From Tupaia tana (taxonomy: Eukaryota; Chordata; Mammalia; Scandentia; Tupaiidae), in contig JAKSZU010000016.1 in the NCBI GenBank assembly GCA_026018925.1, forward strand, positions 59,215,575 through 59,279,574: DNA of 64,000 bases, in the 5' to 3' direction. A model generated the notes under the pieces. The model made no database searches and had not been told where the DNA came from. It saw only the letters and a list, made by a program, of their open reading frames with translations. Positions 1-12,360 of this stretch are shown here, piece after piece (the first letter of the stretch is position 1; every line of letters starts with the position of its first letter). The translations under genes and the position numbers were made by a program.

Positions 1-100
1 AAATGAAATAGAAAAGTAATTGTTTAGTTTTAATTTTGTCTGTTATTTGCACAAAGTCCATTAAGAATACTAATTGATTTAGTTGACTTTGCTGAAACCT

Positions 101-360
101 TTTTTTTTTTTGAGAAGTTTTTGCTATAGGGCGTGTGCGCTCGCCAGACAGACAGAGAGAGACAGAGATAGAAAGCGATAAATCACCCCTCATGGGGGAT
201 GGCCACGCCGTGATCCCTTCTCCTCCATTCTCCTCTCGGGATCTTGGGCATGCACGCACACGCGCCCGGTGTGAGTTTTAAGCCACCGGGCCCGGGACTC
301 GAACCGTGGTCGACTACGTGGGAGCCCAGCGACATAGCCATTACGCTAACTGCTGGTCCC
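101..360 (-). mobile_element. CYN-SINE, long form
   Basis: The element begins with a poly-T (A-tail on the minus strand), runs through TTTTTGCTATAGGG, the CT-rich tail and the tRNA-like head, and ends GCTAACTGCTGGTCCC. An imperfect target duplication (gactttgctgaaacc / aactttgccaaaact) flanks it. Confidence 0.93.
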
Positions 361-1174
361 AACTTTGCCAAAACTTTTTAGAGGGAGCTTTAGATTAGAC
401 TCTTTAAAAAGCCTCCCAAGGCTACTGAGTCAAGTCAGGAATCTACCATCTGACTGTGCCTTTAAGTACTTGTACTTGGAAGCTTTTGGACCTGTCAGAA
501 AGTGACATTCTGCCAGGCAGAACTGTTTATAATACAAGGCAATATTTCCAAGAGCTTCTCTTGGCTTTTTAAAATCAACCTTAGCTCCTTAGCTTTCTGG
601 TTATATCTTCAGATATGACATTCCAGCCCAAACCCTAGCAATAACCAGTATTTTTGATTTCTGGTGCAAGGCAACAAGTATCATTTAATTTATGCCAATA
701 ACCATACTACCACAAAACAACAATACTCACAAACACTTTCCAATACTGGAGGTGTCAGGAAGGGAGAAAAGTTTATGTTTCAATTCTATTTTCAAAAAAC
801 AAGCTTTGCAACAAATTGCTGAAGCAATCAACAACTCAAAAGAAAAAAAAATCTTAAATTCGGAAAACAAGGCATATAAGAAAAACAGTAATGTTTTAGC
901 CAAAAGTCGTAAAATTCTATTTCCCCACTTTAGTCATGTAATTAATCTCTTCTGTTCAGTTTGCAGTGTTACTGTTGTCCAATATTTTCATTTAAATCCT
1001 GAAAATGCAGAAGTCTGATCTCAAACTCATCAAAAACCTATATTCCAGAGTATTTATCAGAGTATTTTTTATTAATTTTCTTAAAAGACACAATTTTTGG
1101 ATTATAGCTTATTACAAAATGTTTTAGAAAGAGCCTCAGAATAAAGTAATTAACTATAGACAATAAAAACTTAA

Positions 1175-1274
1175 GGGGCCAGGAAACGGCATGGTGGTCA
1201 ATGTTGCTGGACTCCCACATGGCCAATGGTGGTTTGAGTCCTGGACCTAGTGGCTTGCTTTCTCACTTTCCCTT

Positions 1275-1305
<31 letters not shown>

Positions 1306-1361
1306 GGTCAAATTAAAATAAATAAATAAATAGTTAAACAATTCTTAAAAAAAAAAAAAAA
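1175..1361 (+). mobile_element. CYN-SINE, short form
   Basis: A tRNA-like head (GGGGCCAGGAAACGGCATGGTGG) is followed directly by a (CT)n tract and the motif TCTGGTCAAATTAAAATAAAT, ending in an A-tail. This short form lacks the GATCCCGAGAGGAGAATGG block of the long form. Confidence 0.85.
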
Positions 1362-1670
1362 AGTCCAGAGCTTGAGATCTGATTTTACCATAACCCCAAG
1401 TCAATGATTTATTATCAAATTTGATCATTTCTGTGACAAACTACATTAGAACTATTTAGCATTACAAGTATGACTAATAACATACTAATACATAACCATT
1501 GTTTGAGAATCTCATACAACTTAGGAACACTTTGACATGAATTTGTATACAGAGAGCTAAACTCTTATTTCATATTGGACAATATTTCCCATATAATTTC
1601 AAAATGTCATAAAGTCATATCTGTTTTACTCAGACATCCAATAACCCTGTTAAGAATTTCCCAAAATTAG

Positions 1671-1835
1671 GGGTCAGCAGGTGGTATGGTGGTTAAGGGT
1701 TTTGTACTCCCACATGGCCAACTGCAGTTCAAGTCCTGAACCCGGAGGCTTTCTCTCTTTCTCTCTCTCTGTTCCTCTCTGGTCAAATTAAAATAAATAA
1801 ATAAATAAATAAGTTAAATAAAATAATTTTTTAAA
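1671..1835 (+). mobile_element. CYN-SINE, short form
   Basis: The head GGTCAGCAGGTGGTATGGTGG is followed by a CT tract, CTCTGGTCAAATTAAAAT and an (AAAT)n tail. Confidence 0.85.
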
Positions 1836-3903
1836 ATTTCAATAATTAGTACAAGGTCAAAAAGTTTAAATTGAAAATGAAATTTGACTTGAGAAATTTG
1901 TCAAATATCAAAGATTTAGAACACTTTTTAAAACAGTATTAGGGCTGTGACTGTCATTTAATTAACCAGTGACAATTAAAAAAAAATTTAAACCATAGCT
2001 ATAAAATCTTTGCTCTGAAATAGATTAGAATCAGACTTTTTAACTACAGCAGCTAAATAAACAAACTAAGACAGTAGAAGGCACACAGAATTATTCCTGT
2101 TTTCTTTCTTATACTCAAAAAGTTAAAAAAAAAAAAACTTTACTCATTTTCGTTAATATTTTATAAAAAAAAAAGTAAAACAAATTTTAGTCTTTATTAG
2201 TGTTTTTGGATACATTTAGTCAATTCCAGTTACTTTTAACTTAAGATCCTATGTTTCCTTTTTCTAACTTTTTATATTCATTTGGTTTGATGTATAATAG
2301 TCCATCTTTATTTACTTGCTTTAAAATAATATTCAAACGTCCTCTATAACAGACAAAACTACTCTTGAACAAAAACATACCCTCATTTCTTTTCTTTTTA
2401 TTTCATGTCAAAAACATTTTAATTTTCTTTGTATATTTTAGATACATAATTGTTTCTCTAATTTCTAGCTTTGGTTACCACTTTTCTGTAATCCTAACAT
2501 CCATTCAATAATATCTACAAATATTTCCTTATAACAAAGTTGTTAACAGATTCAATTATGTTTCTAACTTTAATATCATACAAAACGCCTAATCTTCTAC
2601 TTAATTATTAATGCTTCAATATTTAGAAATGACTCAAGCATATTAATATTACTTAATTTAATATATATCTTGAAAATTTAAACTACTCTGAAAAATATAA
2701 AAATGGTGACAAGTTCAATTACAATCATTTACTTCATTTTCACTTACCCAGTTTACTTGTTTTTAATCATTATCTTTGAGTGACTTATGAAAAACAAGGC
2801 TATTTATTTAAGGTGTTTTCTTTTGAAGTAAAACAAAATCAAGCTAGCCCTACGCCAGCTAGTCTCATCTTATCTAAAGACTGAATTACCAGAAACAAGA
2901 GATTGCTACAATGTTTCCCAAGTTCTTCTGTAACCTAACTGTACATGTGGCACTCAGTATGGCCATTTAGGACAGAGGCCATTTGGGTCCTGATTCACAT
3001 AATAACAATTCTGAAGACATCTTGATTTATATTTAACAATTTAAAGTGAGCCTTATCAAAAATTTTACTCAAGTCACATGAACTTGAATATCATTTGAGT
3101 CTATTTTACCTATAAGAATACATGTAAATCAATTTGGTACCACATAACAAACATGCACATAAACACAACATACCGCACATGTATGTACACACATATGATA
3201 CAGAGTAAAAGAATTATAGTTTTTATTTTAGAATTTTAGTCAAGAGACTGTAAAGCTCAGTTTTAAAGGACAATATAATTTGGAATGCATCACTGTACAT
3301 GAAACAAGTTAGTTCATCTGCACATGTAGCTAAAGTCTTCTATCCAATTCTAGAGAAGACAGATTAAGAAACTTGCACTTTAAAGACACAAAAAACACTG
3401 AACAAAATGAATACCCAGGGAACATAAAATTGTAAAAATTTTGTGTACTATTTTAACTAAGTATGCAGATGGCATAGGAATTGGTTAACAAGTCCACTCA
3501 AATTAGACAGGTGACTGGTTCAAATAGTTCCTTGACTAATACAGGCAGTACTTCTCCTTGTAGCAAAATGCTACTTACTGTCAGTCTGTCTGACTGAATC
3601 AGATATTTGAGACTTTTTCCTAATGAAAGCATGTAATGAAAACAAAAAGTAAAGAAAGCCAATTTCACACAGTAATCAGCATACAACCATTCACTTTACA
3701 AAAGTAACACTTGTTACCCCCAAATCCAAAGTGATCAATGAGTTTAATGCAAAAGAGTGTAGAGCTCCAGACCTGAGATAAAACACATAAAAGAACAAGT
3801 CCTAAAGATCTAATTGCAGGTAGAAAGAGATTCAAACAAAAAGGTTCAGTGCACTGAAATGTGGCCATGAAAAAATGGGATCCAAGAGAGAAACAGAGGC
3901 TTT
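1836..3903. other. AT-rich single-copy intronic DNA
   Basis: I see no open frame resembling a known protein and no SINE or L1 signature. Short frames on the minus strand at 3498-3868 have no family resemblance I recognise. Confidence 0.5.
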
Positions 3904-3921
3904 AAAAGAGGATGGCTAGTG

Positions 3922-4124
3922 GGACCAGCAGGTGGTGTGGTGGTTAAGATGCTGGACACTCCCACATGGCCGACCGTGGTTCGAGTACCGGACCTGGTGG
4001 CTTGCTTTCTCATTTTCCCCTTCTCTCTCTGTGTATCTCTTTCTGGTCAAATTAAAATAAATGGATGAATAAATAAAATTAAATAAATAGTTATTTAAAA
4101 AAATACTTTTTCTTAAAAAAAAAG
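3922..4124 (+). mobile_element. CYN-SINE, short form, perfect target duplication
   Basis: The 18-bp direct repeat aaaagaggatggctagtg at 3904-3921 and 4125-4142 bounds the copy exactly. The B box reads GGTTCGAGTAC. Confidence 0.93.
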
Positions 4125-4286
4125 AAAAGAGGATGGCTAGTGTATTGGCTTCTAAGTAGGCTGACTTTTCTGCAAGGACTCTTTAAGAACAATCTTTTTA
4201 TATCTGTCGTCATCAGTTTTTACCTAGGCAAACAACAAACATATCTGTTTTTGTTTCAATGAACAACTTTATTTCTTTCTGCATAG

Positions 4287-4552
4287 TTTTTTTTTTTTTT
4301 TTGAGAGGTTTTTGCTATAGGGCGTGTGTGCTCACCAGAAAGACAGAGACAGACAGAGAGACAGAAAGCGAGAAATCACCCCCCAGGAGGGATGGCCACA
4401 CTGCTATCCCTTCTCCTCCATTCTCTTCTCGGGATCTTGGGCATGCACACACATGTGACTGGCATGAGTTTAAGACACCAGGTCCAGGACTCGAACCACG
4501 GTCGATTACATAGAAGTCTGGTGACATATCCATTACACCAACTGCTGGCCCC
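4287..4552 (-). mobile_element. CYN-SINE, long form
   Basis: Poly-T is followed by GAGAGGTTTTTGCTATAGGG, and the copy ends ACCAACTGCTGGCCCC. Read-through of this copy creates the overlapping frames at 4259-4556, which are not genes. Confidence 0.92.
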
Positions 4553-5012
4553 CTAAATACGGTTTTAATTAAAACTGCCCCCTTTCTCCTACAGGTAAGG
4601 CTAAATATCTACACATGTATGTGTGCATATGCACGTGCACACATACACACTTTTATCATATGTTGAATATAAAATAGAATTTAGGCCAAGTTGTAACTGA
4701 AAAAATAAAACAAGATCCAAATTACTCCCAAAGATAGGCAAGAAACAGAAAAATCTTGACAGTCACACATATGAAAAAAAAAACAAGTTCAGACTGGCTA
4801 TACTTCAAGGTCCCAAATTTACATTTCCACATAAGACTAATTATTGAGAGCGTGACACATTTGGTACAAAAAGTGTGCTCCATGAAATCTTATATGGCTT
4901 GTGTTCCCAGTCTTTTCAGGCTGGCCATGTGTAAATCACTCTCTTGAGATGGCAGGAATCAAGAGAGAACTCTCTTTAGGTCACAAATCAAGCTCTCAAA
5001 GATATAAAGGGG

Positions 5013-5278
5013 GGAAATCAGCAGTTAGCGTAATGGCTATGCCGCTGGACTCCCACGTAGTCGACTGCGGTTCGCGTCCTGGACCCGGTGACTTAAAACT
5101 CATGCCGGGCGCATGTGCGTGCATGCCCAAGATCCCGAGAGGAGAATGGAGGAGAAGGGATTGCGGTGTAACCATCCCCCCTGGGGGGTGATTTCTCACT
5201 TTCTGTCTCTATGTCTCTCTCTGTCTGTCTGGCAAGCGCACGTGCCCTATAGCGAAAACCTCTCCAGAAAAAAAAAAA
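5013..5278 (+). mobile_element. CYN-SINE, long form
   Basis: The target duplication aaagatataa(a)gggg is present at 4998-5012 and 5279-5292. The head is slightly altered (GAAATCAGCAG instead of GGACCAGCAG) but the A and B boxes remain. Confidence 0.92.
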
Positions 5279-5547
5279 AAAAAGATATAAGGGGACAGAA
5301 GAACCAATCTTTGTGGAGGACCCACAGCCAGGTGGGTCTAGCTTGAGGACCCATCAGGCCAGATAGGTGCTGACCTGATGAGAATTGCAAAATTTGTCAG
5401 TCTGTGAGATCTGGATTGAATATTGGGTTTTATGAGTTCTAAGTCTGTGTTCTGTCCTCCGTAGGACATCTAACACAGAAATAGAGACCATTTCCAGGTG
5501 GGGAAAAAACAGGAAATAGTTACTCACACTAGAAAAACACTATGGGG

Positions 5548-5804
5548 GGACCAGCAGTTAGCGTAATGGCTGTGTCGCTGGACTCCCACGTAGTTGACCG
5601 CGGTTCGCGTCCCAGACCAGGTGGCTTAAACACACCAGGCACATGTGTGTGCATGCCCAAGATCCCAAATGGAGAATGGAGGAGAAGGGATTGCAGCGTG
5701 GCCATCCCCCCGAGGGGTGATTTCTCACTTTCTGTCTCTCTATCTCTGTCTGTCTGGCGAGCGCATGCGCCCTATAGGAAAAACCTCTCCAAAAAAAGAA
5801 AAAA
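5548..5804 (+). mobile_element. CYN-SINE, long form, first of a head-to-tail pair
   Basis: It is flanked by aaaacactatgggg on both sides. The right-hand copy of that duplication also serves as the left flank of the next SINE. Confidence 0.93.
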
Positions 5805-5818
5805 AAAAACACTATGGG

Positions 5819-6088
5819 GACCAGCAGGTGGCACAGCTGTTGTGTCACTGGACTCTAATATGGCTAACCATGGTCTGAGTCCCAGACTTGGTAGCTTTAA
5901 AATCATGTCGGCCCGTGCATGCCGAAGGTCCAGGGAGGAGAATGGAGAAGAGATTGCAGTGCAGCCACCCACACTGCGGGTTGGTGACCTTTCACTTTTC
6001 CTCTCACCATCTCTGTCTCAATCTTTTTGGTAAGCACACACACCCTAAGGTGAAAACTTCTTTAAAAAAAAAAGAGAGAGAGAAAATA
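5819..6088 (+). mobile_element. CYN-SINE, divergent long form, second of the pair
   Basis: It starts GGACCAGCAGGTGGCACAGC, is more diverged than its left neighbour, and ends in AAAAAGAGAGAGAAAATAAA before a third copy of the target word aaacactatgg. Confidence 0.88.
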
Positions 6089-6251
6089 AAAACACTATGG
6101 CACTATACCCAGGTGGAATAATTTATTCATATAGATCTTCTTCTTCCATTAATCTTAACTTAGAAAAGAAACAAAACAATGATTTTTACCAACTTTTGAA
6201 CTGAATTCCACAGACAGAGCAGGAGTCTGACTGGTAAGAAGTTCTTCCCCG

Positions 6252-6450
6252 GGGGCCAGCAAGTGGCATGGTGGTTAAAGGCACTGGACTCCCACATGGC
6301 CGACCATGGTTCAGGTCTCAGATCTGGTGGCTTGCTTTCTCACTTCCTTTCTCTCTCTCTCTCTCTCTGTCTCTTTCTGAGCAAACTGGAAAATAATAAT
6401 GATGATGATAATAATAAATAAAGTTAAAATAAAATAATTCATTAAAAAAA
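6252..6450 (+). mobile_element. CYN-SINE, short form
   Basis: The flanks agaagttcttcccc and agaagtttttcccc form the target duplication. The tail is (GAT/AAT)n-rich before the final A run. Confidence 0.9.
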
Positions 6451-6464
6451 AGAAGTTTTTCCCC

Positions 6465-7523
6465 ATTTTTGCCAACTTGTCAAGGCCTGAGTTCTCTTGG
6501 CTGTGACTTCTGGAAGAGCAGGGCAGCTTTGTTTTACCTTGCTCACCACACCAAATCTATAGGGAGCAAGGAACTTGCCCTTTGGTTCACTGAAAAAACC
6601 ACTGACTCAGGAAAAGGAAAGGCAGATGGGAAAGACACACAGGGGTAAAGGAAAAGGTGCACAGACATTTAGCATATAACCATGCACGTGAGACCCACAC
6701 AAACTGCTCCTTTAAGACAGGGCAAACTACTAGAAGTTGTACACTCCAAAGGGCAAAGGAGGTCTGGAGCTATGCTAAAAAAGAGTGAGGGGAGAAAAAT
6801 GCAAAGAATCTTGTCTTTCTAGGCCAGAGGTCACACTTCTAATCCTTTTTTCCCTATTCCAAGAAAAGGCAGAGGGACAGCATCAGAAAAGCCTATTTAT
6901 ATCTGCTAGTGACTTTACTGATATAAATGAATGCACATTTCACAGAGCGTTAGTGAGCAGACCCTCTAACTAAAATTTTAAGCATGCTCCTTTTCTTTCC
7001 CCCCACAAAACAATCATACATATTACTTTTTTTTTCCCCATGAAATGATTATAGTTGGAAGTTAGTTACCTAATTTAAACACTTATTCTTCCCTGGATCC
7101 TAGGGAACATTGGGGCCAGATAATATTACATAAGAGTTATCTCCTTTTCTTTCCTTAGAATCATAGCTAAAAGTTCCCAGTTCTACATGTTAAACTATTT
7201 TGGCCTAAAACAGCTACTGTACTCCCACACTTTGATTAATACAGGTAAGTCAAAATCATACATGTTAGGCTGTTTTTCTGAACTTGTTACTAGGTTATAG
7301 CCAATCACAGCAGCTAGGCTTCAGTCAATCACAGGCATCCTGCCTTTTAAACCATGTTAATGCAGGTAAACTTCAGAATGTAACTAATGATTTCTCTACC
7401 TCACTCCCTCACTTACACTTTTTGTATGACATTTTACTGTTCTGCCAACTTAAATGCCAAGTTGACCATTAAGCTGGCCGGGGACAACTACCCAGTTTAA
7501 ATTGTGTTAAGATTTGGTCTATT
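6465..7523. other. Unassigned single-copy DNA
   Basis: I recognise no gene or repeat here. The segment 7290-7350 holds two CAATCACAG words, 30 bp apart, that recall LTR U3 CCAAT motifs. It may belong to the degraded retroviral sequence that follows, but this is weak. Confidence 0.35.
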
Positions 7524-7538
7524 AAAACTCTACTCTGT

Positions 7539-7796
7539 GGGAACCAGCAGTTAGCGTAATGGCTATGTCACTGGACTCCCACGTAGTCGACCGCGGTTTG
7601 CATCCCGGACCTGGTGGCTTAAAACTCATGCCAGGCGCGTGTGCGTGCGTGCCCAAGATCCCGAGAGGAGAATGGAGGAGAAGGGATTGTGGCATGGCCA
7701 TCCCCCCTGGGGTGTGATTTCTCGCTTTCTGTCTCTATGTCTCTCTCTGTCTGTCTGGAGAGCGCACGCGCCCTATAGCAAAAACCTCTCCAAAAA
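7539..7796 (+). mobile_element. CYN-SINE, long form
   Basis: The target duplication aaaactctactctgt is present at 7524-7538 and 7797-7811. Confidence 0.94.
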
Positions 7797-8132
7797 AAAA
7801 ACTCTACTCTGTTAAATTGGCTGGTATATTTTTCTTTTCACATACAAAATATACCCTAAGGGTGAGAAGAGGAATAGAGCTCCCTCACAGTTTCACATAT
7901 AAGTTCTAGTCATGGCCGGTTCAAACACAACTTATAAAATTAAATTCACAGGTTACCAAATTTCCTAACTGTCTCTCAAGGCTTCTTATCCCTGTATCCA
8001 AAGGGGAAGATCACACCAAACAAAGATTCTGTCAAAGCAGAAACCAACTGTCTAAAGGGAAGCTTGTAGCTATCCTTTGGTCAAATGGAGGAAAACTCAC
8101 CAAACAAACATTCTGTCAAAATAGAAATTAAA

Positions 8133-8404
8133 GGGACCAGCAGTTAGCGTAATGGCTATGTCACTGGACTCCCATGTAGTCGACTGCGGTTCGCGTCCCA
8201 GACCCGGTGGCTTAAAACTCACGCCAGGTGCATGTGCATGCGTGCCCAAGATCCCGAGAGAAGAACAGAGGAGAAGGGATTGTGGTGTGACCATCCCCCA
8301 CTGGGGGGTGATTTCTCGCTTTCTGTCTCTCTGTCTCTCTCTGTCTGTCTGGCGAACGCACGCGCCCTATAGCAAAAATCTCTTAAAAAGAAAAAGAGAG
8401 AGAA
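8133..8404 (+). mobile_element. CYN-SINE, long form
   Basis: The target duplication aaaatagaaattaaa lies at about 8118-8132 and 8405-8419. The site was within possible retroviral internal or LTR-edge sequence. Confidence 0.93.
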
Positions 8405-8449
8405 AAAATAGAAATTAAATATGTTACTGAACGCAAATCAGGTTCACTT

Positions 8450-9257
8450 GCTCAAGAGCTATAAAACCAGACCACAGGCACATGGTGTGATGAAGGAAAG
8501 TACAACTTTATTGTAAAGCACAAAGCAAGGAGAGCTGGCAGCTCAAGCTGAAAAGACCCCATCTACCCGAAATGTTCCCCACATGCATTTTTGTTTTTTG
8601 TTTTTTGAGAGATTTTTGCTATAGGGTGCGTGCGCTCGCCAGACAGAGAGAGACAGAGAGACAGAAAGCGAGAAATCACCCCCCAGGGGGGATGGTCATG
8701 CCGCAATCCCTTCTCCTCCATTCTCCTCTCGGGATTTTGGGCACGCATGCACACGCGCCCAGCGTGAGTTTAAGCCACCCGGGTCCGGGACTTGAACTGT
8801 GGTCGACTACGTGGGAGTCCAGTGACATAGCCATTACACTAACTGCTGGTCCCTCCCCACATGCATTTTTAAGGGCAAAATTAGGACCAGAGGTCCCAGG
8901 TACATGATCAGTTTAGTGATTGGTTCAAGAGGACAGGATCATCTGGGCATTTTTGATTGGTGAGGCCTTAGATAACCAAATTTCTCTTCAACTTTCTAGA
9001 ACCATTCAGCCTGGAGTCTTTGAGCTCACAACCAGCAGTTTCCAGCCTATAAAACATCTTACATATTGAAATGAAAACCTTATCTTTCCTTTAAGTGAGA
9101 GTTTTAGAGGTCAAATGGCTGTTACTCATGATCCATGTTGGTCTTTATCATAACTAAAGTCTGAAGACTTATTTCTTACTCTGCGTCATTACAATGTAAA
9201 TGGACCTTATATTTCAAGAATCTTAGAAAATATAGTGGGTCCTTACTCGGTTTCATA
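8450..9257 (-). mobile_element. ERV class I-like LTR, copy B (interrupted by a SINE)
   Basis: Read on the minus strand, the segment shows two ACCAATCA motifs, then GGTCTTTTCAGC, then TTTACAATAAAG followed by a TTTCCTTCATCAC stretch. This is the CCAAT / R-region / polyadenylation-signal layout of gammaretrovirus-like LTRs. It is a direct repeat of 9260-10182. The family name is not determined. Non-coding; no retroviral gene is readable next to it. Confidence 0.6.
8593..8854 (-). mobile_element. CYN-SINE, long form, inside LTR copy B
   Basis: The target duplication ccccacatgcattttt is intact on both sides (8577-8592 and 8855-8870), so it landed in the LTR after the LTR was in place. Confidence 0.94.
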
Positions 9258-9259
9258 TC

Positions 9260-10182
9260 TACTTGGTGTCATCATACACAACTCCCGTAATTTACCAGAC
9301 ATCTACCAAATATAATCCAATGACATACATCCTTCACCACAAAACTGATATCTCCATGGGTCAATGGCACCTGGTCGGTGGCCAATCACTCAGGACTGTC
9401 CCTGAGACAAGGTGCTCAGGCGCCTGCAGGAAGAGTTCTGAGGGTAGCCATTGGTCAAGGGTTGCTGGACCTTGGGCAAGACACCCACACAAGACCTTTG
9501 TCTCAGCTGGGTTGCTAATAAACTGTTACCAAATGCCAATCAGTTTTGGTCACCCATCCAAGTACTATAAAAGTAAACCATAGGCACATGCTGTGATCAA
9601 AGAAAGTATAGCTTTATTTCAAAGTGCAAAGTGAGTAGAGTGGGTAGGTCATGCTGAAAAGACCCGGTCTCCCGAGATGTTCCCCACATGCGATTTTAAA
9701 GGCAAAATTGGGGGGGGGGGGGGCCCAGGCAAGTTCCTAACTCACTGATTGATTCAAGAGGATGTGATCATCTCATGGGCATACTTGATTAGTGAGGCCT
9801 TAGATAATCAAATTTTAGTTCATGTATCTGGAGCCATTCAGCCTGGGGTCTTTTGAGCTTGCAGCCAGCAGTTTCCATCCTACAAAACATCTTACATATT
9901 GAAATAAAAACCTTATCTTTCCTAAAAGTGAGAGTTTTAGAAGTCAAATGGGCCTTATTCATGGTCAATGTTCTTTCATAATGAGAAATCTGAAGAATTA
10001 TCTCTTACTCTAGGCCATTACAAGGTAAATAGACCTTGCATTCCATAAACCTTAGAAAACACAATTTACTTTTAGTTTAGCCCTTATTAAATTTCAGTTT
10101 GGAAAATTTTCACTTTTTCTTTAACAGAAGGGCAAACTTAGGATCTATCCCTCTTAGGAGGTCCCTGCTTGGTTTCATTACT
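9260..10182 (-). mobile_element. ERV class I-like LTR, copy A
   Basis: It aligns by eye with copy B over most of its length, for example CATCTTACATATTGAAAT, CTTATCTTTCCT and GAGAGTTTTAGA. On the minus strand GGGAGACCGGGTCTTTTCAG precedes TTTGAAATAAAGC. A G-run sits at 9711-9723. The stretch 9260-9570 has only a short visible counterpart in copy B and may be LTR or spacer. Confidence 0.55.
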
Positions 10183-10190
10183 ACTTTCTT

Positions 10191-10357
10191 TTTTTAAAAG
10201 AATTATTTTATTTAACTTTACTTATTTATTTTAATTTGACACAAGAGGGACAGATTGAGATAAAGAGAGAGAGTAATCAAGCTGCTAGGTCTGGGACTCA
10301 AACCGTGGTTGAATGGAAGTCTAGCACCCTTAAGCACCATGCCACCGGCCAGCCCCT
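10191..10357 (-). mobile_element. CYN-SINE, short form
   Basis: It reads from the A-tail complement through TTTAATTTGACACAAGAGGG and ends GCCACCGGCCAGCCCC. Attactactttctt flanks both ends. Confidence 0.9.
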
Positions 10358-10420
10358 TTATTACTACTTTCTTTACTTTCACAAAATTCTAACATATTTC
10401 TTCTGTAAAAAATGAGAAGC

Positions 10421-10668
10421 ACAGGCAGGTGGTGTGGTGGTTAAGATGCTCAGTTTCCGTATGACTAACTGCAGTTTGAGTCCTGGACCTGGTGGCTTGA
10501 GCAATACGTTGGACACATGTGTACACATGCCCAAAATTTCTGAGAGGAGAATGGAGAAGAAGGGATTGTGGTGTAGCCACTCCCCCTGGGGATGATTTCT
10601 CATTTTCTCTCACTATGTCTCTCTTTCTCTGTATCTCTTTGGTGAGTGCATGCACCCCTAACAAGACA
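10421..10668 (+). mobile_element. CYN-SINE, divergent long form
   Basis: It starts CAGGCAGGTGGTGTGGTGGTTAAG and keeps the TTTCTGAGAGGAGAATGG block and the TTTGGTGAGTGCATGCACC tail. The A-tail is decayed, and it abuts L1 sequence. Confidence 0.8.
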
Positions 10669-11867
10669 TATAAGGGAACTGGAAAAAAAAAGAAAAGAAA
10701 CTGTACAAATACTCCAAGAAAAGAAATAATAAAAATTAGAGCAGAAATAAATGAAATAGAGAATAAACAAACTATACAGAAAATACATGAAACCAAAAGC
10801 TGGTTCTTGGAGAACATAAACAAAATTGACATACCATTAGCTTGACTAATTAAGAAGAAATGAGAAAGAAGTCAGATTAATCAAATCAGCAATAAAACAG
10901 GCAATATTACAACAGACATAACAGAAATACAACACAACATTCGTGAATATTACAAGTGAGTGTACGCCAACAAACAAGAAAACCTGGATGAGATGGGCAC
11001 ATTTCTGAACACATATAATCTACCAAGATTGAATCAGGAATACATAGGAAACCTGAATAGGCCCATGACAAACAATGAGATTGAATTAGTAATAAGTAGT
11101 CTCCCGACAACAACAACAAAAAAGTCCAGGACCTGATGACTTCACGCCTGAATTCTACAAGGTTTTTAAAGAAGAGATAACCCCAACTCTACTCAAATAT
11201 TTCTAATGATCTAAAAGGAGGAAACCCTCTGAAATTTATTCTATGAAGCACCCTTCACCCACATTTCATAAGCAGACAAGAACACCACAAAACAAAAACA
11301 ACAACAAAAACTACAAACCAATATCCCTGATGAATACAGAGGCAAAATTTCTCAGTAAGAAATACTAACAAATAGTATCCAATAGCACGTTAAAAAGATT
11401 ATACACCACAACTAGGTAGGCTTTATTCCAGGGATGCAAGGATGGTTCAACATATGAAAACCATAAATGTAATAAATCATATTCACAGATGGAAAGATAA
11501 TAAAACTATAGAGACAGGGAAAGACATGAAATTATCTCTAATTGGAGATAACATGCCTATATACATAGAAATTCAAAAAAACCCACAATAAATCTCCTAG
11601 AAGGGAAAAATGAATACAGTAAACTGGCAGGACACAAAATCAACATACAAAAATCTATAGCATTTTGATATATCAACTGTAAATCAACTGAGGTTGAATT
11701 TTAAAAAGCAATCCATTTACAATAGCCACAGAAAGTATAAAATACCTAGGAATAACCTAATCAATGAAGAGGAAGACCACTACAAAGAAAAATATAAAAA
11801 GTAAAAAAAGAAATAAAAATGTGGAAGGACATCTAATGTTCCTGGATTTTAAGAATTAGTATAATCA

Positions 11868-12040
11868 GGGAGCCGGCAGGTGGTGTGGTGGTTCAGGGTA
11901 CTGAACTCCCACATAGTCAACCAAGGTTCAAGTCCTGAACCTGGCAACTTGGTTTCTCACTCCCCTCTCCCCCACTCTCTCTATCTCTGATCAAATTAAA
12001 ATAAATAAATAAATTTAAACAAAATAATTATTTAAAAAAT
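11868..12040 (+). mobile_element. CYN-SINE, short form, in L1
   Basis: The target duplication aattagtataatca is at 11854-11867 and 12041-12054. The head reads GGGAGCCGGCAGGTGGTG. Confidence 0.9.
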
Positions 12041-12360
12041 AATTAGTATAATCAAAATGTCAATTCTATCCAAATTAATCTAAAAATTTAATGCAATCCT
12101 GATCAGAATTCCAAAGACATTCTTCACAGAATTAAAAAAAAAAATCTTGAAACTTGCCTGAAATAAATAAAAGGTCCAGTATCACCAAAGCAATACTGCT
12201 CAAAAATAATAAAGTAGAAGCATATTATTCCTTTACCCCAATATGTATTACAAAGCTATGATAATCAAAACAACACGGCATTGGCACAAAAACAGGCATG
12301 TCTACCAATGGAACAGAATAGACACACCAGAAATAACCCCCAAACATAGAGCCAACTGAT

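Noticed and set aside
692..1018. 108-codon plus-strand frame
   Set aside because: It has no recognisable domain, is AT-rich in composition, and no splice context or neighbour supports it.
3541..3600. Possible terminal TPST1 exon (CTTCTCCTTGTAGC on plus)
   Set aside because: The complement does not translate to the expected TPST1 C-terminal residues in any frame.
5542..6033. 163-codon plus-strand frame
   Set aside because: It spans two adjacent SINEs and has no similarity outside them.
7539..7640. tRNA gene suggested by A and B boxes
   Set aside because: The boxes belong to the tRNA-like head of the SINE. The head continues into SINE body sequence and does not close an acceptor stem as a tRNA gene would.
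10389..10832. 147-codon minus-strand frame, hydrophobic at its start
   Set aside because: It is antisense to L1 ORF2 and a SINE. The apparent membrane segment is the complement of A-rich L1 sequence.
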